Source: Azolla pinnata
Taxonomy: Eukaryota; Streptophyta; Polypodiopsida; Salviniales; Salviniaceae
Length of the DNA stretch: 23,290 bases
Direction of reading: 5' to 3'
NCBI GenBank assembly: GCA_037176905.1
Contig: JBBBWG010009091.1
Span: 1 to 23,290, forward strand
The position numbers were made by a program, and so were the translations under genes. A model generated the notes under the pieces. That model made no database searches and had not been told where the DNA came from. It saw nothing but the letters and a program-made list of their open reading frames with translations. Below are positions 1-11,107 of the stretch, piece after piece. How positions within the stretch are numbered: position 1 is the first letter of the stretch; each line of letters starts with the position of its first letter.

Positions 1-475
1 ACATGACAAAACCACATGACACAGGCACATGACACATACACACCTACATGCACATCCACATGACATACCCACATGACACATGCACATGACACATGCACAT
101 GACACATGCACATGACACATGCACATGACACATGCACATGACACATGACACACCTACATGCACATCCACATGACACACCCACATGACACATGCACATGAC
201 ACATGCACACCCACATGCACACCCACATGCATATGCACACCCACAGGCACATGCACACGCACATGCACATGCACACGCACATGAACATGCAGATGACACA
301 TGCACACGCACATGAACATGCACATGACACATGCACACGCACATGAACATGCACACGCACATGACACACGCACATGAACATGCACATGACACATGCACAC
401 GCACATGCACATGCACATGACACATGACACATGCACATGCACATGCCACATGCACATGCACATAACACACATGCA
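1..475. repeat. CACATG/CACACG-type minisatellite
   Basis: The first 475 bases are almost entirely short alternating purine-pyrimidine units (CACATG, ACACATG, CACACG, CACATGAC) in imperfect higher-order arrangements. Every frame on both strands reads as strings of Cys/Met/Val/His or Thr/His/Met, which is a translation artefact of the repeat and not a protein. The array ends just before a pyrimidine tract and AG at 479-502, so it lies either in the RAD23 promoter or, more likely, inside a 5'UTR intron. Such alternating tracts can adopt Z-DNA and are prone to length polymorphism. Confidence 0.9.
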
Positions 476-478
476 TTT

Positions 479-502
479 TTTTCTGTTTTCTTTCTCTCTC
501 AG
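479..502 (+). promoter_or_regulatory. Probable 3' splice site of a RAD23 5'UTR intron
   Basis: A 20-base pyrimidine-rich tract runs into a CAG at 500-502, only 29 bases upstream of the RAD23 ATG at 532. This is a textbook plant acceptor, and it would place the ATG in the second exon. The matching donor would lie left of this window or within the minisatellite and is not visible. Confidence 0.45.
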
Positions 503-531
503 AAGCAGACGGGAGCTTCTGCGATTCGAGC

Positions 532-3500
532 ATGAAGGTCTCTGTGAAGACGCTCAAAGGCGAGCAGTTCGACATCGATGTCACCATCACTGACACCGTA
601 AGCTCTCTCTCTCCCGTCCCCTCTCCTCTTCCTTTTTTTTTTTCCTTAGTTCCTTTCGGATCTCCGTTTTTGCCTTCTCCTCCCTCCCGGGAGGTTAGGG
701 ACGGGAATTTTTTGGGTTCCGCTTTTGATGTATGGGATTCGCCCGAAGATTTGGTGCGCTCGCTCTATCCCTGTGATGCTCAGGAAAGCCTGAGTTGCTG
801 AGGCTACGTACATACATCAGGATCAACCACATTTTGGCGGGAAGAACCAGATCTTCAGCCCGAATCTTCCCGTATCTTTATTCGCTTCTTTGAGCTAGTG
901 CGGAAGAAGGATGTCTATCTAGCAAGATCACTTTGATTCAATCTTGTTCATTTCTATCGTTATTTGCATGCGGCCTCTCGGATTCTACCTGACTCTAGAA
1001 ATCTTCAATCTCTGCTGTAAATGCATCTGCTGGAAAAATGGGAACGTTGACATTTACTTGGTGGTGAGGTATCTAAGCACATGTCCATAGATACATACGG
1101 ACGGTGGAACCCTGAGATTTAGGTTTTTGTGCAAGCAAGATAAATGTTTTTGTGCGGCTTGCTTGCTTGCTTGTAATTTCTTTTTTGTTGAGAATTCAAA
1201 GTGACCATTTTTATTGTCGGGAATTTGTTCTCGAAAATGGCAGATATAATCAATCCTCTTCTTTTTTAGGATATCACACATAATGACATATAATCCTGAA
1301 TGAGCCTTTAACCGTTTCTGAATCACAGAGTTTTTTCTTGTTACAATATCAAGAGAAGATTGACTTGAACCATCATTGTAAAATATTTAGCATTGAACAT
1401 GTGTGGAATTAAGTATGCTAAGTACATTGAAAGTATTCTACCTTTTTTAAATACTTTAATATATTTATTTCTAGGGTAAAATACTTTGAAAGATGTTGAA
1501 TACATAAAATACTTTGAAAGATGTTTCTTGCATTTGTCCACGTTTAATAGCTAATATTCTGGCTTTGGCTCACCTAATGTCTCTCCAATTCGTATCACAG
1601 AGATTCACCTAATGAAGGAATCGTGCCAGAAATGTTGCTCAATGAAGAAATTGCTACATGCTAGAATAATGTTTTAGAACAGATTTTCCTAGAAATGTAG
1701 GGTACTTCTTAAAACGTAAGATTTTGATATTTTTTTTCTAAAATACAGGGTGTGTATTGAACACTTCTATAAATGCATTTTATGACAAATACAATTTGAC
1801 TTCAAGAGGTTCGGAAGATAAATTTACGAAGCATTATATGAATAACTGATCCCTCCGAGGCTACGAAAGGTTGATGGATTTCTTATATATGCAGCCTTGC
1901 TATTTATAAATTCTAATGCCTTGTTGGGCATTAATATATTCATATTACCCTCGAGAATTTTGTATCCTTTTTGAATCGTAAAAAAGTGTGTGCTCATTGT
2001 ATTCTAATTCTATGCCCGACAGTAACTCTGTAGTGCTTAGAGACCATGACATGCTGTGTTTTCTCTATGGCTGAACATGTCTCCTTTCTTGAGGAAAATT
2101 CTAATTTCTGGTTAATGATACAGGTAATGGCAGTTAAGAAAAGAATCGAAGATCTGCAAGGGAAAGATACTTTTCCATGCACTCAACAACTGCTTATTTA
2201 CAAGGGCAAGGTGCTCAAGGATGAAACGACAATGGACCAAAACAGTGTGACTGACAATAGTTTTTTAGTTGTAATGCTTACAAAGGTACCCAGATGGATT
2301 CTATTTAAATGGTTGGAATGTCTTTGTTACATCAGTGAGTTCAAAGGAAAATATTTATGAGTCTCTCAGGAATATTTAGGAAATGTAATTATGAAGGTAT
2401 TCCTTCATCGAAGCATGGAACAACATATGTCACAATATTGAGGGTTCTAAATGTTGTGCTGCGAGTATGATCTGAATATACCTCTTTTTCTCATGAACAT
2501 TTTATATTTAGACCAAAGCAACTGCAACTACCTTACCAGGGACAACCTCAACGAGTGGAATCCAGGTGATTTACATACAAGGCACTAACAATTGTATGGA
2601 CTTCCATTAGTATATTTTTGTGGGTCGTAAGGTCTAAATGCATATTACTACATGAAGGCGAATTCAGCAACGCACACACCTGTTTCTGTTCCTGTCCCTA
2701 ATCCAGCACCAAGTGCTCAAGTACGCGATTCAACTCCAACAACTACGGTGGCTCCCACATTGTGAGTCCATGCAGAAATGATTTCTTTATTCGCCCTACA
2801 GTCCATATCTCTGTCATTTTCCCAGATGCTCTTGATCAATTTTTAAAAGATAGTAAATGTGGACGATTCAAGCATAGATGGTGTTTAAATATCATATATT
2901 ATTGAGAGAAAAGGACAGCATGAGTGTATAAATCAATCTATTAGCACATATCATTCCTTGTGGGAGGATCTAGGGCATTTGGGAAAGTAAAGAGGAAGTT
3001 GACAGTATTGCAGAAATTTCCCTATTTTTTTGGTAACCACATCCTAGAAAATTTACCCAAAGTATTGCTGCATACCTGAAAATCTTTCCATTTTATTTTC
3101 TATTGCAGGGAAAGGAATGCTTTTGAGGAGGCTGCCTCTAATCTTGTTGCCGGTAGCATATTAGAACAAACTGTTGATCAGATTTTGGACATGGGTGGTG
3201 GAAACTGGAATAGAGAAACAGTCATACAAGCATTGCGTGCAGCTTATAACAATCCTGAGCGAGCGGTTGAATATTTGTACAATGTATGGAAATTTTCAGA
3301 TCACAATCAATATAGTGTAGAATTGAATACAACTAAAACTATGTATTTATTCTCTCCAGGGTATCCCAGCCACAGCTGAAGTGTTGGTTCCGCCGTCAAC
3401 TAATCATCAAACCAGGGATACCCCTTCTCATGTTCCAGATCAGCAACTGGCTGGGGAACCTAATGCAGCACCATTGAACCTATTTCCTGAAGTAACAATT

Positions 3501-5781
3501 AGTCCAAGCTCTTTTTAACCTATACGCAAGTTTCTTTTTCATACGAGAACTCTCAAATTTTGATTCAGGGCATCCCTAGATTTGGTGCAGCTGCTCCAGG
3601 GGCCTTAGATTTTCTATCGACAAACCCTCAGGTATGGATGTGCGTTAAATATTTGAAAATGTCCAATGTTTTTCTTTGTAATGAATTTAATTCACTATTA
3701 GTTGAGATGGCGCTAATTTGGACTTCAATTTAGTAGATGGGATTATATAGAAATGGTTTGTCAGAAGCAGATTTGAGGTTGATGAGAACTTCATTGCAAA
3801 GGTTCTGTTATAGTAGATGTAATGTTCGACATGTAAATACACAGCTGCCTTCAATATGTGTGAACATAATTTGAGTTCTTTTTTTAACAAAGAAGAAAAA
3901 TTCTCTTCTGACTTGGAAACACAAGGAAACAATGCACAGAATGAGTTCTCCACCCCCTTGAATGCTCTTGTTACATCTTTGCCCTACTAGAAATGTCAAC
4001 ATACTGACCTTGTTGTTGCACATGCTTTTGATACAATGTATGTGTGCACACAGAGAAAAAACCTTAAGTTCCATGTGAGACTTCTTGAGTCATGATCAGG
4101 ATTATGAGTTTTGTTAAAATCCCATGCAAATCTACATTCCTCAGAGAAAATGACATCAGATGCTGTTTGCTGACAAAATGAAATGTTTTACATTGCTGGA
4201 GCATATCAATAAAGGTCATAATGTCCAACTCTAGAAGACAGGAAACCTTCCCCATTTTCTTATTTGGTTGATGCTTTTCCAGAGCATGCTTATGAGAGTC
4301 TAGATGATAGAACGCTCTTGAGATTCAGAAGTAAAACATAGTTGGGTTATTTCGAGATCTACATGGTTTTGTTTCACGGCCAAATACAATCAAGTAAACT
4401 ATGATAATTCGTCTGTTGAGATTATTTCAGATCCTTCCACCAAAAATAGCGAATTAGCTGGCAGTTCATGTAATTCTCCATGTGACCGATGTGGAGCAGG
4501 GTCACTCACAATAGGATGACGTATATATTTGGTTTCAATGCAGTCATAAGGACTAAAAATTTGGATTGCTAATGCTATGCATTGCTCAGACGTTATTCCA
4601 TAACTGTCTTGCCAAATACCGATCTACCAAGGTATTCATATTTGATGTCCTAGATGCAATCCCTACTTCGGAATGATTGTGAAGGTGCTATACATAGAAG
4701 TAATAACGAAGTCCAAATATCTAGACAATGATCCATCAGCTCTATATATCGACTAGGGGGGAAGAACTACATTCAGAGCTGGATTTAATCCTACTTTTAT
4801 TCGATAATCACTTCCCAAAAGGGCGTGTTCACATCACAAAAATAGACATGTCCTGCCCAAGTGAATAATATGTTCACTCTAACCTAATTTGTGAACTACT
4901 GACCTTTACACCCAATGGCATTCTTTATGTTTTTTAAAGTCTAGCTTACCATGCCATACATCTGATTGTATTTTTATCTTTTGCAGTTTCAAGCTCTTAG
5001 GAATATGGTTCAGGCACACCCACAGATTTTACAGGTTAATTGTTTGTTTGTTGATGGTTTTCGTCATCTATGAACTAAAGGTGGCAGGCTAAAATTTTTC
5101 AATATCATTGATGCAGCCTATGTTACAAGAACTAGGAAAGCAAAATCCGCAATTGTTGCAGTTAATCAATGACAATCAAGAGGAGTTCCTCAGGCTGATA
5201 AACCAGCCAGAGGCTGGGGATACAGATGAGTAAGTTTAAATGATTACTGTGATCTTGCCCTACATATAGAGTTATGTGGTATATATACTATTGGTCCTTG
5301 TTGAAATACATCAGGATAATGCAGCCACAGGTACGAGTTTCTTACATGTATGGTCCATCTTTTTAGAAGACGGATACATTGAGTTACGCAGATTGTCTGA
5401 GACAACATCGCACACTAGAGTGTTTTGCACGGCGTCTTGCTTGTATAATGGGATTTTGTATAATGTTTTGAGAGAACATATCATTACTACAGGGATATGG
5501 ATAGCCAGCTTGGTGAAACCCTGCCCCAATCAATCAATGTCACCCCTGAGGAGTTTGCAGCGATTGAGCGGGTATCTTATTGAATGCCAGAGTTTTGCTA
5601 ATTTTTATGGTTTTACATTGACATTCTATCTGATGTCCATTGTCTTTGCATATTGTATGTATAGCTTGAAGCCCTTGGTTTTGAGCGAGGTCGAGCCATC
5701 GAAGCTTTCCTTGCTTGTGATCGAAATGAGCTTTTAGCAGCGAATTACTTGCTGGAAGATCAGGGTGAGAGCGAGGAATAA
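532..5781 (+). CDS. RAD23: RAD23 ubiquitin receptor / UV excision repair protein, 11 exons, complete
   Basis: Exons: 532-597, 2124-2285, 2512-2565, 2658-2761, 3109-3283, 3360-3491, 3569-3631, 4987-5034, 5117-5229, 5493-5571, 5665-5781. All introns are GT-AG, phases agree, and the product is 370 aa, the usual plant RAD23 size. Residues 1-76 are a ubiquitin-like domain starting [13 protein letters not shown] and ending FLVVMLTK. A Pro/Thr/Ser linker follows. UBA1 lies at about 138-187 ([20 protein letters not shown]). The XPC-binding/STI1-like domain lies at about 244-300 ([18 protein letters not shown]). UBA2 lies at about 322-363 ([20 protein letters not shown]). By family knowledge the UBL docks on the proteasome, the UBAs bind ubiquitin chains, and the central domain binds RAD4/XPC. 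The ATG at 532 is chosen because it opens the conserved UBL; upstream in-frame Met codons lie in repeat DNA. The exon 4 acceptor at 2658 has a poor pyrimidine tract, but it is the only nearby AG that keeps phase. Which RAD23 paralogue (A-D) this is cannot be told. Confidence 0.96.
598..2123 (+). other. RAD23 intron 1 (1526 bp)
   Basis: AT-rich intron splitting the UBL domain after residue 22. The donor is GTAAGC and the acceptor is ACAG. It begins with a T/C-rich stretch. The few open frames inside carry no recognisable domain. I saw no repeat, RNA gene or mobile element in it. Confidence 0.85.
3632..4986 (+). other. RAD23 intron 7 (1355 bp)
   Basis: Long AT-rich intron between the two halves of the XPC-binding region. 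It has a GTATGG donor and a TTGCAG acceptor. Short open frames on the minus strand (for example 3687-4255) have no recognisable domain and look random. Nothing else is recognised in it. Confidence 0.85.
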
Positions 5782-7845
5782 CGAGAAGCTGATTTGGTAG
5801 AGAAGCTTTTATATTTCTTCCATCCATCCATTGCCTAGTTTGTCTGCACTGCAATGTTCGACAACAAACAATGATGAAGCTAGGAAATGATGGGTGCCTA
5901 TCCGAAAAGCATCATGAATCAAATGTGTATACCCTGGGAGACTGTATAATAATAGAACTCACAGAGAAAATACTCTGCTACCACCAGTACCTGTAGTTGA
6001 AATATGATGATATACCCATTTAGAGAAATACTTCTTTGTAAACTAACAATAGAAAGGCGATGGGAATTTTCACTTTTACTCGAGTGTCTCGAGTTTTCCT
6101 TCTTGGAGCATGTGATGATTCTTTTGAAGATAAATTTGTGGCATTTTCAAGATATATGAACTTGAAAGCTTGTTCTTGTGGGATTTTGTGCTTTTACTAA
6201 CATTTCAGAGATCGGTCACACTCGTACTTGAGACCGAGGGTGGTAAGTGGGTTTTATTGGATACGGTTTATTTCCAAGACGCTATCAAACATCTGTAACC
6301 TGATGATGGGTCCTGCAATCTTCCACTTCGGGAAGCTGATTCTTGCAATCAAGCTATGGAAGAGGGATAAAGAAAGTAAAAGATGCTTTAACACTAGTAT
6401 GTATGTATGCGTTGAGCTTACGTAATTTTTTTCACCATTGCTTATGGAATGTGCGGTATGCAGTTTTGAAATCTTCATTATGTCCGCAGAATGTGCAGTA
6501 TGCAGTTTTTCACCACTGGTATGCGGTGAAGGGTGAAAGATTTGCTGGTAATGATTCTAACAAAATATGTATACACACAGGGCTGATCAATCAAGTGCAT
6601 CTAAAAATCTTGGTGCTTTTTTATACTAACCGAAAAGAGCTGCTTGTTAACTATATTCTATTCTGTTGTTTTTTTTTACTAACAGTCCAATTTGACTGTC
6701 AATTGGGATAACAAGGAACAGCACACTCTTATTTTATGCAAGATCCCCAAAAAAACTCTGGATAGACAAAAGAGATTTCTGGTTTTTGGGTTCTTTTCCT
6801 CTTTTTTTTGTTTGTTTGGAGCTTCTCGTGCTCACAAACATGGATACAGGTTGTTGATTCGATGTACAGGTTTCTGATTGGGCATCTCGATGGAGTTCCT
6901 GTATATTTAAAGTGTTCCGAGGGAGGCTCCTTCTTCCTCTTCACATCATGATGCTGGTGGTGGGCACTGGTGAGGCATTCATTCAGGTAAGAACATCTAT
7001 CCATGACTCTGTTCCTATTTTTTGAAATAGTGCACAGTGCTTGCTTGACCAAGGAGAGAGCCGGATCTTTCCGCCCGATCTTTGAATAATGGTTCTCACC
7101 ATCGGAGTTAGAGCAGAGCTTGCAAGCATCTATGGAAAGTCTGCAGTTATGGTGGCAAGTTATCCATCACTTTCTTCTTGGGGGAGTGGAAAAGCCCAAA
7201 AAAGATGATGAGGAATTTCAAAGCCAGCAGCAAAAGCAAAAACGAAGCACATATTGTTCTGCTCCATGATCCAGTCTGCTGCGATCTTTACCGAGGCTGC
7301 CTCTGTATTTTCTTCGATGCTCTAGGCTATATAGATGATGATCATCATCATCATCGCCGAAGATCGAGAGCTGGAAGAAGAAGAAAAAAAGGAGAGATGA
7401 CGGGATCGATCCATGGAGAAAAAAACAAAGAAAAACAGATGAACTGGAACAAGCAGATTGGCAAATTGGCTGAAGGATTTCCTTCTGCTGTGGAAGGGAG
7501 AAGAAAACAGCAAAAAAGAGAACTTGTTCTGTTCCACCACACGTTTCCTGGATCAAGATTTTTCTGCAAAACATTTGCTGGTCCACGCTTTCCAAAGTGT
7601 CTCATCTTTTTCCGTTCCGGAATTTGTTTAAACCTTCTCTCTGATCATGAGAAGGAAGAAGAACAATAAGAAGAACAAAATAGCAAAGAAATGCCCAACA
7701 CGTCCAGACAGCAAAGCATTATCCATTGTCAATTTGGAAGCAGCAGAAAACATGATCATGTACACACAAGAAGGGAGTCCAAGCCTCTCCATGAAATGCA
7801 GTATATTTCAACCCCATCAAAAGATCCTGCCATGGCACCACCCAC
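5782..7845. other. RAD23 3' flank and gene-free intergenic DNA
   Basis: The first few hundred bases after the RAD23 stop are presumably its 3'UTR; an AATAATAGA-like element near 5947 could serve as a weak polyadenylation signal. The rest is AT-rich unique sequence. The longest open frame (7178-7669, plus, 163 codons) is rich in Lys/Arg with a His run, resembles no family I know, and has an equally long opposing frame, so I do not call it a gene. Confidence 0.6.
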
Positions 7846-7848
7846 CAA

Positions 7849-8485
7849 GATCTAGTTCAAGCAAGCTCTTTCTTTCGCGATCTGGTAAAAATACAGTTCC
7901 AGCTCCCCATTCAAGCGAAGAATCGCCGATCGTTACAGAATTGTTGCAGACACCAACAAGCTTTTTTTTTTGCCATTAGCCCTTGTTTCTTTCCTGAATC
8001 AGAGAAAGTCTAGTTCAAGCTCTTCTTTCGCAATCTGGTAAAATATAGTTCCAGCGCCCCCTTCGCTACAGAATGTTGCACACACCAACAAGCTTTTTTG
8101 TTTAGCCATTCTTTCCTGCAAGCAAGCAGCCCTTTGTTTTTTCTTTCCTGAATCAGAGAAAGTACAGTTAAAAGCTCTTCTTTCGCAATCTGGTAAAATA
8201 TAGTTCCAGCTCCCCGTTCGAGCGAAAAATCGCCGATGGCTACAGAATGTTGCAGACATCAACAAGGGCTCTTTTCCCATCCTTACTTGCAAGCAACGGC
8301 CCTTCTTGTTTTTTTAATCGCCTGAATCAGAGAAAGTCTCGTTCCAATCTCTTCTTTCGCGATCTGGTAGTATATTTATCGCTGATCGCTACAGGCATCA
8401 ACAAGCATTCTAATTTTATTCCCTGAATCTTTCCTGCAAGCAAGCAGCCCTTTTTGTTTTCTTTTTCCCCTGAATCAGAGGTCTA
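7849..8485. repeat. Degenerate tandem repeat, about 155-175 bp unit, four copies
   Basis: The anchor TTCTTTCGCAATCTGGTA (or close variants) recurs at about 7870, 8022, 8180 and 8352. It is followed each time by GTTCCAGC(T/G)CCCC, then a TACAGAATGTTGCA-like segment, CAACAAGC, and a T-rich stretch ending CTGAATCAGAGAAAGT. Spacings are about 150-175 bp and the copies differ by substitutions and small deletions; the fourth is shortest. There is no coding frame shared by all copies, so this looks like an old local satellite-like expansion, not an exon array. Confidence 0.8.
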
Positions 8486-8942
8486 CATAGATAAGGCATA
8501 TAGAAAACATGGGCATTTTCTCTTACGAATCGGGGTCGATTTCTCGCCAAATTCCTCCAGCTTATTTTGTTAATCTCTCCCCCTCTCTCTTTTTTTTTTA
8601 AGACGCCTCGGATTCTGCGCTCTCTCGCGGCGTGACTTCCGACGACTCTAAGAACAGTGCACATTGCTATTTCAAAACCACCCTGCCTTTCTTCTTTTCT
8701 TTCATTTGTTTACAGGCAAACATGCATGCATGTCGAGGGGTACCGTTTTCGAAAACAAAATTCACAGGGAGAAGTTGTGGCCTTGACAACTGTAGGGGGG
8801 GAGAAGGACCAGCATGCATAGGGCAAGGAGCTTTCCCTCTATTAAAATGAAATGCTTGGAAAGCATGAACATATTTTGAACCCCACATCTTCATCGAGAA
8901 AGATAGCGGTGGCAAAGTCTCAATCTGCCCGGATGAGGAAGA

Positions 8943-9026
8943 TAGGGTGAAAGATAGGGTTTAGGGTTTAGTCTAGGGACGAGGATTTAGGGTATGGTAG
9001 ATATAGAGCTTACTTAGGGTTTGGGG
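8943..9026 (+). repeat. Degenerate Arabidopsis-type telomere motifs (TTTAGGG)
   Basis: A short patch contains GATAGGGTTTAGGGTTTAG at 8952-8970, then GATTTAGGGTATGG and ACTTAGGGTTTGGGG. These are TTTAGGG-like heptamers, most of them mutated. The patch is a decayed interstitial telomere-like sequence or a cluster of telo-boxes. It is distinct from the TTAGGG hexamers at the right end of the window. Confidence 0.6.
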
Positions 9027-9099
9027 ATCAGGGGGGTTAAGAGAGAAAGCTCCTTCATACCACCGTACTACTTATCCATGGAATTGTGCAGAGATCAGT

Positions 9100-9410
9100 C
9101 CATGGATCCATCTCTGAACTCACCAGCACCACAATATCTTAGCCAGAATTGGAAAAGGGGAAAATGCGCCGTTGTAATGTCAATTTGAGGCTATAATACA
9201 ATGGATCCATCTCTGAACTGATCAGAACTATTCCACCACAATATCTCCACCAGAATCGGAGAAAGGGAAAAATGCTCCATTGTAATATCGATTTGAGGCT
9301 GTAATACAACGGATTCATCTCTGAACTGACCAGGCACCATTCCACCATAATATCTTAACCAGAATTGGAAAGGGGAAAAATGCTACATTGTAATATCAAT
9401 TTGAGGAAAT
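9100..9410. repeat. Tandem repeat, about 100-110 bp unit, three copies
   Basis: The unit begins GGATCCATCTCTGAACT at 9104 and 9203, and as GGATTCATCTCTGAACT at 9311. It continues through CACCA(C/T)AATATCT, CCAGAAT(T/C)GG, GGGAAAAATGC and TTGTAAT(A/G)TC(A/G)ATTTGAGG. The copies are about 85-90% alike by eye. An open frame crosses two copies on the minus strand (9139-9348), but it only repeats the unit and has no known domain. Confidence 0.85.
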
Positions 9411-9419
9411 GGATAATAC

Positions 9420-10690
9420 CATACATTAATAGAGAGAGATGCCACCTGAAGAATCAAGCTTGGAAACCACCAAGTCCAGATATTCCACGACATGCACATT
9501 GACAGATGATGAGAACAACAAGAGGAAAAATTACACCACCATATATTCTTTCTTCTCATTTCCTCTTCTTTTGTGTTCTTTTTTACAAGCTATAGAAGAG
9601 GGAGAAAGTAAAAGAAAGCAGGGCAGATTTTACGAATCTCCAGCACCTCCGCATCTGATTACTGAAAATGGGGGGGGAGGGGGGAGGGGGGGAAAAAGGA
9701 TCCAAAAAAATTCCGATGCTCACTTCGGCGAGAAATGGCTCAATTCTGACAACAAGCCACCATCTCCATCTCCGAATGGGCATAAAAAAGAGATGAGAGA
9801 GAGAGGCTGAATTACATCTCTACTAACTCTTCACACTCTTTCTCTCTTTTCTTTTGAACTACTCAAAATACTTCCTGACCTGACCTGGAAAAAGTGTATC
9901 CATCCATCAACCAGGGTCCAAATGGTTAAATTAAAATGAGCCATCTGACAATTGGGCTGCAAAACTATCCACAGGATCAGAAGCAGTTGGATGCTGATAC
10001 AACCTGACAATGGGCCTGCAAAATGCCAAACCGGCATCGAAAGATGCTGGATGACACAATCCGATGATGGGCTGCAAGATGCGAAACCGGCATCCAAACC
10101 ATCACAGTTTTGATGGAGAAAAAAGACAACCCAAAAAAGAGCAAGCCGTCCACAAGCAAAACTGAAAACGAAATGAACAGGAAATATCCAAAGAAGAAAA
10201 GAGGGACCAAAGTCCGAATTTGAAATGGGAAAGAACAGAGGAAGGGAGAAGAGGGGGAACAGACCCATGGAGAAATTAGAGTTTTTAGTGGTTTCTGTAC
10301 AAAAAAAAGAGCAAAAAACAGGAAAACAGAAGATAGAACAAAAAAAACCAAAGAGAGGAGGAGTAGGAGGGAAGAGCAAATGCAAAATTAAGGAAAATCC
10401 AAAGAAAAAAGAAGGAAAAAGAAAAGAAAAAAAAGAGAGAAAAGGAGAAAGGGATAGATAAGATAAAAGAGGGAAAATGTTGCTCAAACCTCGAAGAAGA
10501 GGATTTAGTGGGGCATTTCTCGGCGCAGACGGCTCGATCAGTATGTACGTAATGTACGTAATGTACGTAATGCGTATATATATATATATATATATGTATA
10601 TTTATGGAGGTGTAAGGCCATTAATGGGTGTATGTAATGTAATGAATTTGATGCGATGTAGCAAGCACGAGAATGTTTCTTTCGGATGAA
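9420..10690. other. Purine-rich intergenic DNA with a short tandem repeat
   Basis: No supported gene. 9945-10105 holds three copies of a roughly 58-bp unit built on GGGCTGCAA...GCC(A)AACCGGCATC(G/C)AA. 10200-10470 is a strongly purine-rich plus strand (runs of AAAAAAG and GGAGAAA), which creates long hydrophobic-looking minus-strand frames (9831-10487) that I regard as compositional artefacts. 10540-10600 has three copies of ATGTACGTA followed by a TA dinucleotide run. The last part is probably the 3'UTR of the S40-like gene. Confidence 0.6.
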
Positions 10691-11107
10691 TCAATCGGCG
10701 AAACCCAAGTGGCTCCAGACTGCATTGCGCACGCGGCTGAGATCGCGGCCTTTGAGAGTGCGGCCGAGCCCCTCGCACACTGAGAATGTCATCCTCTCGC
10801 TCCGAGAATATTCCCTCGCGAGAAGCTCATGCGGGGGAAGCCTCCCATGCCCACCACCACCACCATCATCCTCATCCTCATCATCATCATCATCATCCTC
10901 ATCTTCATCTTCATCTTCATCTTCATCTTCATCCTCATCGTCATCTTCATCCTCATTCTCATCCTCATTCTCAGTCTCATTCTCATTTTCATCCTCATCA
11001 TGCCCATCATCAGCTTGTGCGTTTGCTGCGACGAATCCTTCTTCGTCATCATCCGCACCATATCTCCTGCCTCTGCCTTCTTCTTCCCCTGCGCAATCAT
11101 CATGCAT
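10691..11107 (-). CDS. S40 / DUF584 (senescence regulator) family protein, C-terminal conserved domain
   Basis: This 138-codon frame ends with the signature block of plant S40 proteins: [17 protein letters not shown], then [18 protein letters not shown], then [13 protein letters not shown] and stop. This spans residues about 89-138. S40 proteins are small, mostly nuclear plant proteins linked to leaf senescence and stress; the biochemical role is unknown. Residues about 33-80 are an almost pure Asp/Glu tract encoded by a GAT/GAG/GAA microsatellite, longer than the acidic patches I associate with the family, followed by a Gly run. The Met at 11107 is the first in frame after a stop at 11135-11137. 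A TATA box at 11254-11263 would fit a short 5'UTR. The usual S40 N-terminal part is absent, so the true first exon may be upstream (see 12507-12869). Family call firm, gene start uncertain. Confidence 0.75.
   Translation of the reverse strand: MHDDCAGEEEGRGRRYGADDDEEGFVAANAQADDGHDEDENENETENEDENEDEDDDEDEDEDEDEDEDEDDDDDDEDEDDGGGGGHGRLPPHELLAREYSRSERMTFSVCEGLGRTLKGRDLSRVRNAVWSHLGFAD
10855..11005. repeat. CATCAT/CATCTT/CATCCT trinucleotide microsatellite inside the S40-like frame
   Basis: About 150 bp of imperfect TCATCN triplets on the plus strand. Read on the minus strand it encodes the Asp/Glu tract of the S40-like protein. Long shadow frames in the other readings (Ser, His, Ile/Leu, Met/Arg/Lys) come only from this repeat. 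Confidence 0.9.

Noticed and set aside
44..472. Minus-strand open frame rich in Cys, Met, Val and His
   Set aside because: It is a direct translation of the CACATG-type repeat, and other frames over the same bases are equally open.
5276..5737. 153-codon plus-strand frame overlapping RAD23 exons 10 and 11
   Set aside because: It runs through introns 9 and 10 in a frame different from the conserved UBA2 domain. The spliced RAD23 model explains the region fully.
7178..7669. 163-codon basic open frame with a His run
   Set aside because: No recognisable domain, opposing frames just as long, and composition driven by AAG/GAA and CAT repeats. No promoter or splice evidence seen.
9831..10487. 218-codon hydrophobic minus-strand frame resembling a membrane protein
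   Set aside because: The Phe/Leu/Ser content follows from a purine-rich plus strand, and part of it translates a 58-bp tandem repeat.
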